From Craterostigma plantagineum (lineage: Eukaryota > Streptophyta > Magnoliopsida > Lamiales > Linderniaceae): DNA of 64,000 nucleotides. The stretch is taken from NCBI GenBank assembly GCA_027422505.1, contig JAPQWV010000326.1, positions 367,001-431,000 on the forward strand, in the 5' to 3' direction. This document shows, in pieces, positions 22,510 to 33,550 of this stretch (positions are counted from its first letter, which is position 1; each line of letters begins with the position of its first letter). Position numbers and translations under genes: made by a program. The notes below the pieces were generated by a model. It saw only the letters and a program-made list of their open reading frames with translations, was not told the DNA's origin and ran no database searches.

Positions 22510-22759
22510 CTCCATCCGATTTTATTTATATTTCGTTTTAGCTCTCTAATTTTCTAATTAATGTCGTTTTACAGATTTCAATACAAATATTTATCATATT
22601 TACAATTTCACCCTTTTTTACTCGTTTCAATTAATTAAATGAAAAATAAGCATATTGAATAGGCTTAAGCAATTAATTAGGGGTACATTAGACATTTTAT
22701 TCTATTTCTTAATATAATTGAAAAAAACCTTAAACGACATGTAATAAAATCGGAAGGAG
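22510..22759. mobile_element. Stowaway MITE, Tc1/mariner type (250 bp)
   Basis: Ends CTCCATCCGATTTTAT and ATAAAATCGGAAGGAG are inverted repeats of the Stowaway CTCCCTCCG type, flanked on both sides by the expected TA (22508-22509, 22760-22761). Confidence 0.85.
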
Positions 22760-22998
22760 TATATTTCTTTATTGGTTACTAAATCCTTTTTAATCTAAAA
22801 CGCCTGCGTATTAATTATAACTTTGACGACTTAAACCGCCCGCGATTGGCACACAATAATAGTATCAGACTCATCAAAATGGAAAATCTTAAAATTCATT
22901 TGCATGGCCAATGCTCACTCAATCAATTAAGTGGGCGTTGTATTTATTGTACAGTACTGCAAGCGTAGACCGAGATGTTTATACTATTAGACGCCAAT

Positions 22999-23237
22999 GA
23001 CGCATTGGTCTAGTGGTCAAGGAGGATGCCTTAAGAAATCGTTAATAGGTCATGGAATCGAATCTCACCTCACACAATTTCTTGAGTTGTCATAATTGGG
23101 TCTTATCCTATGACTATCGTGTTCGGTAAATTTGGACGTGTTTACCTAGCCCTTGGAGATCTAGTCACATCCTCGAAATGTGGGCGTAAGCCCATAACTG
23201 GTTGAGTGGGGATACTCCAAGATTGTCAAAAAAAATG
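22999..23237 (+). mobile_element. tRNA-derived SINE, copy 1
   Basis: A box-like TGGTCTAGTGG near 23006 and B box-like GGAATCGAATC near 23054 form a polymerase III promoter pair. The body contains TAGTCACATCC and GGTTGAGTGGGGATACTCC, and a short A run ends it near 23228-23236. Shared blocks with 24146-24380 support one SINE family. Confidence 0.6.
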
Positions 23238-23429
23238 TTATTACAAAAATGTCCGAAGAAGATCGAGTTAATGATTCATATCTCAATCTTAGTCGATCAT
23301 TGAAATTATGTTTTCAGATGTTATTTGAATTCGCAGACAATTGTGCAGTTTGGCAGTGTTTTCTTGTGCTTTTACCTCCCGGTCGTCATTCAAATTTTTT
23401 TTTTATTTGGCAAATAAATAAACATACAG

Positions 23430-23993
23430 CATGGTTTTGAAGATCGGAACAGACCGGTCAAAAATCGGATCCGTTCCCGGTCCAGTGTTTTAATTTTAAA
23501 AAAAAAAGAGAAAAAAACATAATATTTAATAAGTTTCGCAAAACAGAAAAATATCACAGAAATGTTGGGTTGGTCTAGCGTTGAGGCTCTTGTGTCAATA
23601 CTCTTGATGGCCCGGTTCGATTTCCATATGCCACATAGTTTTTACTTTATAATTAACTTATCAACCGAGTATTTTATTTCTATTTAATTTTGACCCTCAA
23701 TCGATAGATTTAATACTTCACATCTCATGGTACAATTAAGTTTTAATCCGCAAAATAATTTACTTTTATTATTTTGCCCACTAACTTTATAAAAATATAA
23801 TTTCGAAAAAGTTCGTAAAAACATGTATATTTTCTATTTAGTTTGATTGATTTGTTCATAAAATAAATATCTTTAAAATCTAAATATACCGATTTAACTC
23901 TGATTTGATTCCGGTTCTATACATGTTAAACCACTAAACCTTAAAAACATTAAAATTTGAGGTCCGGTTCGAAAATCCGATATCAGAACCTTG
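23430..23993 (+). mobile_element. hAT-like non-autonomous element, copy A (564 bp)
   Basis: Ends CATGGTTTTGAAGATCGG and the inverted partner ending CAGAACCTTG are flanked by 8-bp near-duplicates ACATACAG (23422-23429) and ACATACAT (23994-24001). An 8-bp duplication fits hAT. A tRNA-like pair of boxes (GTCTAGCGTTGAG, GGTTCGATTTCC) lies inside near 23574-23622 and may be a nested SINE remnant. Confidence 0.6.
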
Positions 23994-24145
23994 ACATACA
24001 TTAGTATCAAACGTGTGCAACCTTAAGTAGAAGGGTTCATGTCATACCCAAAGTATTTCCTATTATCAGCCAAGAATAATATAATGTTGACTCAATCAGT
24101 TAACTAAAATACATGACCCAATAAATAATTTCGATTGACAATTCC

Positions 24146-24385
24146 CCAATGGTTGAGGGGGAGGCATCAAAGGTTTTGTGGTTAGGAGGTTATGGGATCG
24201 AGTCCCCCTCTCACAATTCCTTTGAGAAGTCCCCATGAGGTTTTACCCCATGACTATCATCTTCGGATGAATTTGGGATGTGTACCAATCTGGCCCCGGG
24301 AATTAGTCACACCTCTAGAGTGTGTGGCGGTTAGCATATAGTAGGTTGTGTGGGGATACCTCGGGACAGAAAAAAAAAAAAGAAA
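24146..24385 (+). mobile_element. tRNA-derived SINE, copy 2
   Basis: Contains AATGGTTGAGGGGGAGGC (A box region) and GGGATCGAGTCCCC (B box), then a body with TAGTCACACCTC and GTGTGGGGATACCTCGGGAC, ending in a long A run at about 24370-24385. It shares blocks with copy 1 at 22999-23237. Confidence 0.6.
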
Positions 24386-24523
24386 AGGATTGAGAGCTCT
24401 CCAATCAGTGCTATAAATTAATGCAAGCCCCGACTCGTGATCTAAATTAACAAATAAAGGCACACCTAGTTTGATTCAAGGAAGAAAATTTATTTATTTA
24501 TTTTTGGAAATGAGGTGCACCAC

Positions 24524-25042
24524 CAAGGTTCTGAAACTGGATTTTCGAATTAGATCAAAAAATTTAGTGGCTTAATCGGTATAAAACCGAATAAAACTGG
24601 TATCTTAAATATAATAAATATATATTTTATATACGAATCAATCAAATCATATAGAAAATATACATATTTTTCTGAACTTTTTTCAAATTACAATTTTATA
24701 AATTAAGGGTGAAATTAAACAAAAATAAATTGTGTGGTTGTTATAAATTAATCGTATGTCAAGTATGAGTTTGGGGTCAATTTTGAATAAAACTAAAATA
24801 TTGAACTAATAAATTAATTATAAAATAAATATTACGGTGTTTGAGTGGATTCGTCATTCGAATACAACCCCATTAAGTAAAATACCCACAACTTAATCAT
24901 TAGAACAAATTAATTAATTTATTCCTATTTTTTATAATTTATTCAATACCAAAATATTTTTATTTATTTTTAAATTAAAAAAAAAAAGACCGGACCGGTA
25001 ATCTTGTCGGAACCGGCGTTCTGGTCGGTCTTCAAAACCATG
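24524..25042 (-). mobile_element. hAT-like non-autonomous element, copy B (519 bp, inverted relative to copy A)
   Basis: Starts CAAGGTTCTGAAACTGG and ends GGTCTTCAAAACCATG, the reverse complement pattern of copy A at 23430-23993. GTGCAC occurs at both flanks, consistent with a decayed target duplication. The two copies form an inverted pair about 530 bp apart. Confidence 0.58.
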
Positions 25043-25592
25043 GTGCACGCACAACTAGTGTGGGGCCGAAGTAGACGGCGGAAATTATGGTCCTGGAAAA
25101 GGTAAAAATTATTAAGCCAAGGGACAATTAGTTGGAAGAGAATTAAATGTAAAATAAGAAGGGATTTCGGTATAACTGTCTTATTAAGGAAGAAATGTAA
25201 CTCCGATTGACGCTGATTTTTAACCCTAGTTAGTAGAACGAAATAAAATAAGAAAAAAAAAAAAGAGTAAATGCCAGCATTAAAATATTTTTTTCAAAGC
25301 TGCATTTAAATTTCAAAATTTTAAAAATAAAAAGCAAAAGCGCAAACCAACCTCTGGCAGCACGAATTTATCTTTTCAGACAAACACCATGGTTTATTTT
25401 TGTTATTTAATTCTTTTATGGAGGGTTGTGTATGGTCCCTTCTTCAACCTACCTAAGCTTCCATAAAAAAGTTCCCAGTTAGTTGTGTTATGAGTATCAA
25501 CTGTAACTTTATCAGCCTTATTTATTTATTTCTTCTGTGCCCAAAATAAAAAGAGAATACTTTTAAAGAAACAAGCCAGGTCGTGATTTTCT
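25043..25592. other. Upstream region of the expansin gene
   Basis: AT-rich sequence with an A run near 25250-25263. No coding frame. The promoter of the expansin must lie here. Confidence 0.5.
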
Positions 25593-25600
25593 CTATAAAT
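25593..25600 (+). promoter_or_regulatory. TATA box of the expansin gene
   Basis: CTATAAATAAATA lies about 120 bp before the expansin ATG at 25715. Confidence 0.6.
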
Positions 25601-25714
25601 AAATACACCAAGTAGCAACTATCTACCATTATCCCACCACCTTATTATTCGCATCAAACATAACAAAGATATAAATTCTCGCACACAGCAAGCTTGGGTT
25701 GTTGTCGTGGTGCA

Positions 25715-26720
25715 ATGGCATTCCTTGGAAGAATCATAATCTTCGCTACTTTTCTTGCAATAACGTCGTCTTCCCACTTTGCCCGAGCCTACTACGGTGG
25801 TGATGGTGGTTGGACTGATGCTCATGCAACATTCTACGGTGGTAGTGATGCCTCTGGAACTATGGGTATGTATGTAGTAGATCTATGCATAAACTATCCT
25901 TCGTCCTCAAAAAAAAAAAAAAAAGAATCTATTCTATAACAATTAACGCAAACATTAACTTCCTGCATTTTTTTTTAATCTTTTCTTTAGGCGGTGCTTG
26001 TGGATATGGAAATCTGTACAGCCAGGGTTACGGCACAAACACTGCAGCGCTGAGCACAGCCCTCTTCAACAATGGGCTGAGCTGTGGCTCATGTTTTGAG
26101 ATAAAATGCGCATCGTCAATAAGTGGTGGTGGCAAATGGTGCTTACACGGCGGCTCCATTACAGTCACCGCAACTAACTTCTGTCCACCAAACAACGCCC
26201 TGCCCAACAACGCCGGCGGTTGGTGTAATCCTCCGCTGCAGCACTTCGACTTGTCACAGCCTGTCTTCCAACACATTGCTCAGTATAGAGCTGGGATTGT
26301 GCCCGTTTCTTACAGAAGGTCTGACGACGACTTACTTCTCCTCATTTTTCTTCCTTAAAGTCTTATTCAACGGCATCTATTCTATTAACTGTCGGCGTCG
26401 TTGTACATAATAGGGTACCATGCCGTAGAAGAGGAGGCATAAGGTTCACAATAAACGGACACTCTTACTTCAACCTCGTACTAATAACCAACGTGGGCGG
26501 TGCTGGAGATGTCCACGCTGTCTCAATCAAGGGCGCAACAAAAGATTGGGAACCCATGTCCAGAAATTGGGGTCAGAACTGGCAAAGCAATGCCAACCTC
26601 AACGGTCAGAGCCTATCCTTTAAGGTTACCACCAGCGACGGCCGAACCTTCGTCTCCAACAACGTGGCGCCACCTGAATGGTCGTTCGGACAAACATTTG
26701 CTGGTGCTCAGTTCAATTGA
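25715..26720 (+). CDS. EXPA: Alpha-expansin (EXPA), 3 exons
   Basis: Secreted protein that loosens cell walls by disturbing cellulose-hemicellulose contacts without hydrolysis. Exons 25715-25865, 25991-26318 and 26414-26720 join in phase to 261 residues, a normal EXPA length. Residues 1-25 form a signal peptide ([13 protein letters not shown] ... FARA). The GH45-like domain shows [10 protein letters not shown], the conserved Cys set, the alpha-expansin insertion with GGWCNPP, and the HFD signature ([11 protein letters not shown]). The C-terminal CBM63-like domain has [23 protein letters not shown] and ends [11 protein letters not shown]. The start is the ATG followed by the signal peptide. 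The exact EXPA number cannot be given without a tree. Confidence 0.95.
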
Positions 26721-26793
26721 ACATCAATTTTTTAACTGTTCAGTTGATGAGTTAATTATGTTCACTTCAATAGGTAGAGGGGAGGATGGAGTG

Positions 26794-26796
<3 letters not shown>

Positions 26797-26834
<38 letters not shown>
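26797..26834. repeat. (TA)n microsatellite
   Basis: Pure alternating TA just downstream of the expansin gene, probably in or after its 3' UTR. A GGAGT run follows near 26903-26925. Confidence 0.9.
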
Positions 26835-26837
<3 letters not shown>

Positions 26838-29252
26838 TGTTTGTGCGCTACGTATTATGGTCATTAGGATATTAGAAGAATGACTTTTACTACTTAGGAC
26901 TGAGTGGAGTGGAGTGGAGTGGAGTGAGGGATGAGGACTAATTTTACACGGTCCTTTTTGTGTTTTTTCAGGATAGTGGAAAAGAAAAACTCAATTTATG
27001 GTTTTTTTTTTCTTTACATCTTTATTTTTAGGTGTCTCTGTTGTGTGTTAAGGCCGAAGAAGGTGAGGTGGCTGCGGTGGTTATTTATTACCCATACCAC
27101 CCGCTGGGCTTTTTATTAATGGGAGTATTTTTGAATGTATTGTATTACACTTTATTGGCATGCTTTCTTTTATGAGTGACGGTTCTGAAGCTTTGCGTGC
27201 AGCGAGATGTGAGTAGTTTTTATTTTTTTTACTAATTAATGAAGGAGACAAAAATAAATCCTCCATTATTGGATTGGAGAAATAATAAAAAGATGGAACC
27301 ATCCACGTAACGTAGTAGAGAGCTAGCTGTCGTGCATAGTCGAGTCCATCCAGCCAGACTATTAAAAGTTATTTACAAACAAAACCAATGCGAAACTAAT
27401 CGACACCATCTCCGATGAATATATGGGGAACCGAAGTAGGTAGAGTAGCATTCTGCACTGACGGGTCAAAACTGCGATTGTCGAGCCCCGTGACTGACTA
27501 GTTTTGTCTTGATTTTGAATCCAACGACATATATTTTTAAAGATTAATAGTAACTAATTTTTTTCTTTGAATTCCAACTCAATTGAGGACCCTTGTCGTT
27601 TGGGTTGGTTTTCAAGGAATTTTGGGCCAAACTCTCCAAGCATAATTTAGAAAGAAGAGATTATTCATATATATTGATGTGGACAGCGTAAAACGACTTC
27701 CTGATAGCGGTATGGACCTGTTGTTTCTTCCCCTGTACCTGCTCTGGCGTGGACTCATCGCTCCTCGCCAGTTACCTCCGTCGAACCTGGCGCTCAAAAA
27801 CTCCAAAATACGTCAGAAGGGGGCCGGGGTTGGTGCCGGCGTATCCCCTCCGATTCTTAAGTCAGAAAATGGGTAAGAGATAGGTGCGTTGGTTCGTAAA
27901 TCAGTTTTTAATAGCTTGTATGCGTACCTGAAAAGTGAATTAACCACCGTTATTTATACTAACCTCATGTCTTCATTACCTTGACCCAATCTCCACCCCG
28001 GCCCGCCTTTTTCGCGGACCTCTCACTGAGAACGTGCCCTTCCTCCACGATCCCACGTTCTCCATGCCTCGTTCTACTCGTTTCATCTGCTCGGGCGAAG
28101 CTGTGTTGGTCGGGCGTCCTCTTTTGATCCTCTTCCTTCCACTCGGCTTATCCCTTCCCTTCCCGACCGGATCCCCTCATCGCCCGAGGAGTCCTAACCT
28201 GGCGTATCCTTACTTCTGTTCCCCACCTCCTCGATCAGCTCGCTCCCGCCAAAGATTCCTGCCCTGTCTCGTCCGTTGCCCTTCTCCTCTTGGGGCCCGA
28301 TGATTCCTCTCGTTTCTTTGTCGGGAATGACTACCCCGACGTAGCGGCTCCTGATCGGGCTACCTCCATAAGTCCCCCTGGAGTCTTTTCTCTCGGGTTA
28401 TCCTCACCCGATCGGAGTCTCCCACCGGGCTCCCTCCTATTCCCTTCGCACCTCGCTGCTCGCGGGAGTTCTTTGATAGTTAACGTTATTTTACCGTTGA
28501 CTATAAAACCCGAGGGTAACATATATTATACCTACTGCTACTGATGTTCATATTTTAAGTTGTATTTATCTCTTTATGTATGCAACGCTCTATTACAAAT
28601 ATCTACCAGTTTGATTTGTGGTGGTTACGATTTCTATATTATAGTTGAACGTGAACGAGTGATATATGGTTTTCACTAATTTGATTATACTTCTCTCACT
28701 CATGCAAAGAAATTGTGGAATTTCCATTATTTCATATGTGCGATTAAAATGATAAAATCTCAATGCGGCTACGACAGATCTTGTTACAGCCTTCCAAGTT
28801 GTCTTTACGAGACTCATCAGCAGGCAGCATATCGTGTATGTATAGTGCACATGATAAAGCTTAATCATAATTGATTGATGGTAATGTTTGGCGATCATCT
28901 AGCTAGCTTCACATAACCAAATTATCTTGTTCTCCATATTGTTAAGAGCTTAAAAGTAGATAAAAAAATTTATTCGCTATAAAGAAACGAGACTGTGAAC
29001 ACATAATAGATATAAAGGCTAAAGGCTAAAGCAGAGAATAACGTCGTCGTCAGCTGTTTTTAAAGAAGACGAAAGTACAGTGACGCACAGTTGATAGCAG
29101 AAAGATTGTCTTAGTTAGTAAACGTCTATTTCATAACCACCTCATTAGTGACCACACCGTTCATTCATTTATTATAAGGAAGGGCTTATCTTCATCTCAT
29201 ATGCTCATCCATTACCATTTACCGCTGGTTTAACTTCCCCATGGACCACTCA
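26835..29252. other. Intergenic with a GC-rich transposon-like patch
   Basis: No gene is supported. From about 27678 to 28520 composition becomes C- and G-rich (CCTCCGTCGAACCTGG, GGGTTGGTGCCGGCG, CGGGCGAAGC), ending with ACTATAAAACCC. This resembles a solo LTR or retrotransposon remnant, but I found no clear borders or target duplication. The rest is AT-rich. Confidence 0.4.
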
Positions 29253-29261
29253 TCTTTATTT

Positions 29262-29633
29262 GGCTAAAATATAATTTTAGGTTACTAAGTTCACATGTTT
29301 TCTTTTTTGGATCACTGTGTTTGATAATTGCAAAAATAGGTCACTAACTATGTATGTTAAAACAAAGTCGGGTCATCCTCTCATTTTCGAGTCACTAAGT
29401 ATATGTGTTTTAAGTTTTTGGGTCGCTATATTAAATCCATTTTCGCATTCATAAAAACATAGGGACCCAAATCGAAAACATGTATACTTAGTGACCCAAA
29501 AATGAAAGGGCGACCCAAATTTGTTTTGACATATATAGTTAGTGACCTACTTTTACAATTATTAAACATGTATACTTAGTGATCAAAAAAACGAAAACAT
29601 GTATACTTAGTGACCTAAAATAATAATTTGGCC
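29262..29633. mobile_element. Palindromic Mutator-like MITE (372 bp) with 9-bp TSD
   Basis: Arms begin GGCTAAAATATAATTTTAGG and, on the other strand, GGCCAAATTATTATTTTAGG. Direct flanks TCTTTATTT (29253-29261) and TCTTTATTA (29634-29642) match 8 of 9. The arms repeat CACTAAGTATACATG-like words. Same family as 43940-44282. Confidence 0.75.
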
Positions 29634-29747
29634 TCTTTATTATTCAAAGTTCTGCAATTAGGTTTAAATATATATGTAAATAAATATAATAAAAATCAGA
29701 TTGGCGCAGCGGAACTCAAAGGTCTCATGATCGAAACTTGGCTCTAA

Positions 29748-30597
29748 GGGTGTCCACAATGGGGATTATACCATTGTGTCATAGAGCTGATGTGTCAGTT
29801 TATATAACACATCAACCATTGTGGTGGTGTTATATCCATGAACTGTATCATGGGTATGACATCGGTCCATGCCAATTTTTTGTGTTTTATTCTATTTTAT
29901 GATTTGTCTGTGGGACCCACTGCAATTAATATCTTCCACTTATTATTTTTCTCACTCATTTTTTCGTGTCTTACAGTCTGCTTTCTTCTTCATTTCTTCA
30001 ATAATATTCTTTTCTCATTCATTTTATTCGCCACAATTTTTCAATAGCAGTAATATGCCGAATTTTCCTAATACCAACAATTTTTTTATAATCTTCTCAA
30101 TCCTGCTATTCCTCAAATTAATATGCCGAATTTTCATAAATTTGTGTGTGCCCGTATAAAAAAGGCCAAACATGGTTTCCCATAGTTTCACTTTAATTGA
30201 AATTATTTCTATCATCAATTTGTGTGTAAAACTATTTGGGAACGCTTGGGGACCAAAGAAAATGATTAATATTATATATGTTTTGTAATTAATGAATGTT
30301 AATACAGAATTTTTAATAATTAAAATTAGATTATTTGATTTCGTTGGCTTTTTATTTAATATTAATAGATGGTAAGAATATAAGTTTAATTAAATATTTA
30401 TAAAAGTTTAATTAATATATATAGAAATTAAATAGTGTAAAAGTATTATAGAATGAAACATAGAGTTGTGGGTCCGTGTTATGCTAGTGTCATGATTGTG
30501 GAAAAATGAATAGAAAGGTGTTATTGAATAAAATATATAAAAGTATAATATAATGCTGAGGTGGCGGTGTCATGGTGTGCTATGAATGTGGACACCC
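29748..30597. mobile_element. PIF/Harbinger-like element (850 bp), TAA TSD
   Basis: Starts GGGTGTCCACAATGG and ends AATGTGGACACCC, with TAA on both sides (29745-29747, 30598-30600). The interior is AT-rich and contains no transposase. Confidence 0.72.
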
Positions 30598-30600
30598 TAA

Positions 30601-31007
30601 TAGATTTTCTGTATTTTTAATTTTATTGTTGATTTTATGCCATTTTAGATATCCGCTTTCCCAAGAATCTAGAGTATAATAATTACAGAACATACCTACC
30701 TCGCTAATTCATAAATTTTAAAATATGTTGTGTAGTAATAGTCAAAATTTTCGGTGCCTCGTTATTGGAGAAGAGTAAGATACCAACACAACATTACTTT
30801 CTTCTAGATTTAACCTTTTCAAGTGCTTTCAAACTGTCATTTTATTTTTGAACCTTTGGGCAGAAAACATGCATGAATCATAGCACTTAATTACACACCT
30901 TTTCTCGCATTGACCATTTCATTATACAAAACAGGAGTCCCATAAATTATTTGTCTGCAAGAACTAAGAAGTTCCACAACGGTTACTATTAGCGGAAGGC
31001 GATCGCG
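30601..31007. other. Upstream region of HVA22
   Basis: AT-rich and gene-free; holds the promoter and leader of the HVA22-like gene by position. No clear TATA box picked. Confidence 0.4.
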
Positions 31008-31938
31008 ATGGGTTCTGGCGATAACCTATTCACCGTTCTGGCAAAAAACATTGATGTAATTGCCATGTAAGTCAACATTTGTTGTACTATATTAATCAAC
31101 TACTATACTACCGTTTGAGTCATTGTCAAGAATTCAAAAGCTTCTGATATATTTTTCACGCTTTTTCTTTTGCTTATCTCAGGCCTTTGGTTTCACTGGT
31201 TTATCCCCTGTAAGTAACTAGTCTCTTCCTTTAAAATTACGAGTTATATATAGATGTATAAATCATGGCATGCAAAAAGAAAAACAAAAGGAAATGATAT
31301 CTACGACAGGTATTGTTCCATCAAAGCCATAGAGACTAAGTCAAGAACAGACGATCAGCAATGGCTTACATATTGGGTGCTCTACTCACTTATAACCTTA
31401 TTCGAGCTTACGTTTTCCAAAATACTCGAATGGTAATGAATCAAATGCCCCCCTTTACATGAAAAAGAAAAAAAAAAAAGTAAGCACAAGCATATATAAG
31501 ATGAAGAAATCATGATTTAATTCTTTGATTGATTTTCAGGTTTCCCATATGGTCGTATGCGAAGCTAATTGCTGTGTGCTGGTTGGTGTTGCCACATTTC
31601 AATGGTGCAGCTTACCTGTATGAACATTTCATAAGGCCTTTTTATAGAAATCCACAAGTTAAATTATGGTACGTACCAAGAAAAAAGGACATCTTTGGTA
31701 AACCTGATGACGTTTTGTCTGCTGCCGAGAAATATATCGAGGAAAATGGTCCTGAAGCTTTTGAAAGGCTCATAGCCCGGGTGAGTTCATAAATTTATCT
31801 TAATGTTTATTTATTTTCATTAATATGTTTATACTTATTACATTCTTTTTTACTTGGCATGGATGGCAATAGGCTGACAGAGAAGCGAGGAACAGGCGAA
31901 GCAGCTACACAATTTTTCACGACGACTATGAATATTGA
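31008..31938 (+). CDS. HVA22: HVA22-like protein (TB2/DP1/REEP family), 5 exons
   Basis: ER membrane-shaping protein of the Yop1/REEP family; plant members are often induced by ABA and stress (family knowledge). Exons 31008-31066, 31183-31209, 31310-31432, 31540-31780 and 31873-31938 join in phase to 171 residues. Seen are the TB2/DP1 core PLVSLVYPLYCSIKAIETKS, DDQQWLTYWVLYSLITLFE, FPIWSYAKLIAVCWLVLPHF and GAAYLYEHFIRPF, with hairpin-type hydrophobic segments, and a C-terminal tail ending HDDYEY. The 27-nt second exon and the very short last exon are easily missed. It converges on the GCD1-like gene. Subtype (HVA22a or other) is not decided. Confidence 0.93.
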
Positions 31939-32472
31939 TAAGTTTATCTGAAATGTAATCGTTTGAGTAACTACCGTGTTGTCTTTTAAACTGGTTGCAG
32001 TAATATTGGCCTACCTTGTTTATGCTTATTAAATAAATTAATGTTGCGTGGCAATTCTGTCGTTTGCAATTGTGTGTGTTTATTTTTACCAAAAAGGACG
32101 TTTGCTAGCATCGGAACTGACTTCCATTTTATTAAAATAAAGTCTCATATAGATAATGGATAAAACCGTAAACTTTGGCAAAGAATAATGTAGTCGACAG
32201 AAAGACTCGACGAGTATTTAAGACGGAGATTAGAGACCGAAAATTACAATCACTTTGTACAGAGGGGGGATGTGTAAGAAAGAGATGGACAACATCGAAT
32301 ATTTTGTATGAAGAAGAGTTGTGTAAAAGGTTTACCATAAGCACATTTTCCATGTAATGCACATTGACAATCCCTCCAACGGAAGCAAAGCATAGCAAAG
32401 CGAAGCAGCACAATGGAAGCGATCCCAGTGAAAGTTCAGATAACTGAAAAAGCTCAAGCCTTTGACTGCACG
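31939..32472. other. Convergent intergenic region
   Basis: Shared 3' flank of HVA22 (+) and the GCD1-like gene (-). AATAAA-like signals occur near 32030 on the + strand. No other feature seen. Confidence 0.5.
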
Positions 32473-33550
32473 TCATGTTCTTGGAGGATATGTTGTAGGC
32501 TTCTCTTCTCTAAATGGCTGAGTAGATTCATCGGCAACACTGGGCAGCCTCGTTACACTTCCCTTTCCCTTCCTCGCATTTGGTCCGATCACTTCAATCA
32601 TGTACTTCCATCCATCTATTGGCCTTCTTCGGCTGAATATGTGTGTTTTTTATAAAGCTGGCAATCTTCATGAACAAAGGGGTTTCGAATTAGTACAAAT
32701 GCACAGATACTTGGCCCAAGTTCTTTCTTCTCTACAATACCTGGAATTTGTTGTAAGCGATTCGACGTTCGAATTCTTGAACAAGGATGTCTTCTTCTCT
32801 CTGCGACATGTCCCAGATATTTCCATCTGGATTTTTCGATGTGGTTTCCCATCCATCTGGTTTGTTTTTCAGCTCTGAAAATGAATGATCACCTGAATCT
32901 TCGAATTCACTGCTCGGAGAATCGAAAATCCTACAAATTGAAAGACAAAAAAAAAAAAACAGAGATCTTAGGCAATTACTGATTGTATAATCAATCAAAT
33001 ATAGCTTAGGATGATATCAAAAGACGTACTCTGACGCTCTATCGAGCAACTTGTCAAAGTCGTCCACATCAACGCCGGCGAAATTCCCCAATTTAGCCTC
33101 CTCCATCTTCTCAATCTCCTTTGCCCAAAGGCTCGCGTGTATCCTTTGCTTCTTCAAACGGTAATCCCTCTTGATGCTCTCCAAGCTGTACAGAGATTCC
33201 GACGAGCTGATGACTGTGGGTTCCCTTTTGACGGATTTGCCCTTCCTCTGTTCCCAATTATCGTTCATCTCTTCCACGAAGGCCACGGTCTCCGCGTCCA
33301 TTTCCTCGGTCAAAGCATTTTGTGCGGTGTCGTTGGGTACGGAAAATGCCACGTCGGATTCCCACGCCTTGCGCGGTGATTTATCCGATAGATCTTCGGG
33401 GAGCCACGCTGTCTCCCAAACGTCATTCCACTCGTCATCCCCCGTCTTCGAGCTGAGACGGCGGAGCACGGCGGCGGTAATCGCCGAGGGTTTATGGTTC
33501 GAGGGTTTGAGAAGAACTGTTGTCAGTCTGGGGAGCATTGGCATTTTCAA
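32473..33550 (-). CDS. GCD1: GAMETE CELL DEFECTIVE 1-like mitochondrial protein, 3 exons, frameshifted in exon 3
   Basis: Plant-specific mitochondrial protein needed for gamete development in rice (family knowledge; assigned from memory). Exon 1 33550-33030, exon 2 32930-32741 join in phase with GT-AG introns. The N-terminus is Arg/Leu-rich, basic and without early acidics, as for a mitochondrial presequence. Marks are DDEWNDVWETAWLPEDL, EEMNDNWEQR, ASLWAKEIEKMEEAKLGNF, KNKPDGWETTSKNPDGNIW and SQREEDILVQEFERRIAYNK. Exon 3 begins at 32665 but a run of six A (minus strand; 32646-32651) puts the conserved end (SRRRPIDGWKYMIEVIGPNA, ending 32473) out of frame. As written, about 24 codons into exon 3 a stop would end the protein. 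Either a homopolymer error in the assembly or a real truncation. Confidence 0.8.

Noticed and set aside
23006..23064. Functional tRNA gene
   Set aside because: A and B boxes are present but no cloverleaf or acceptor stem can be drawn; fits a SINE head.
31254..31436. 60-aa ORF starting in HVA22 intron 2
   Set aside because: It is intron sequence running into the real exon 3; the spliced model explains it.
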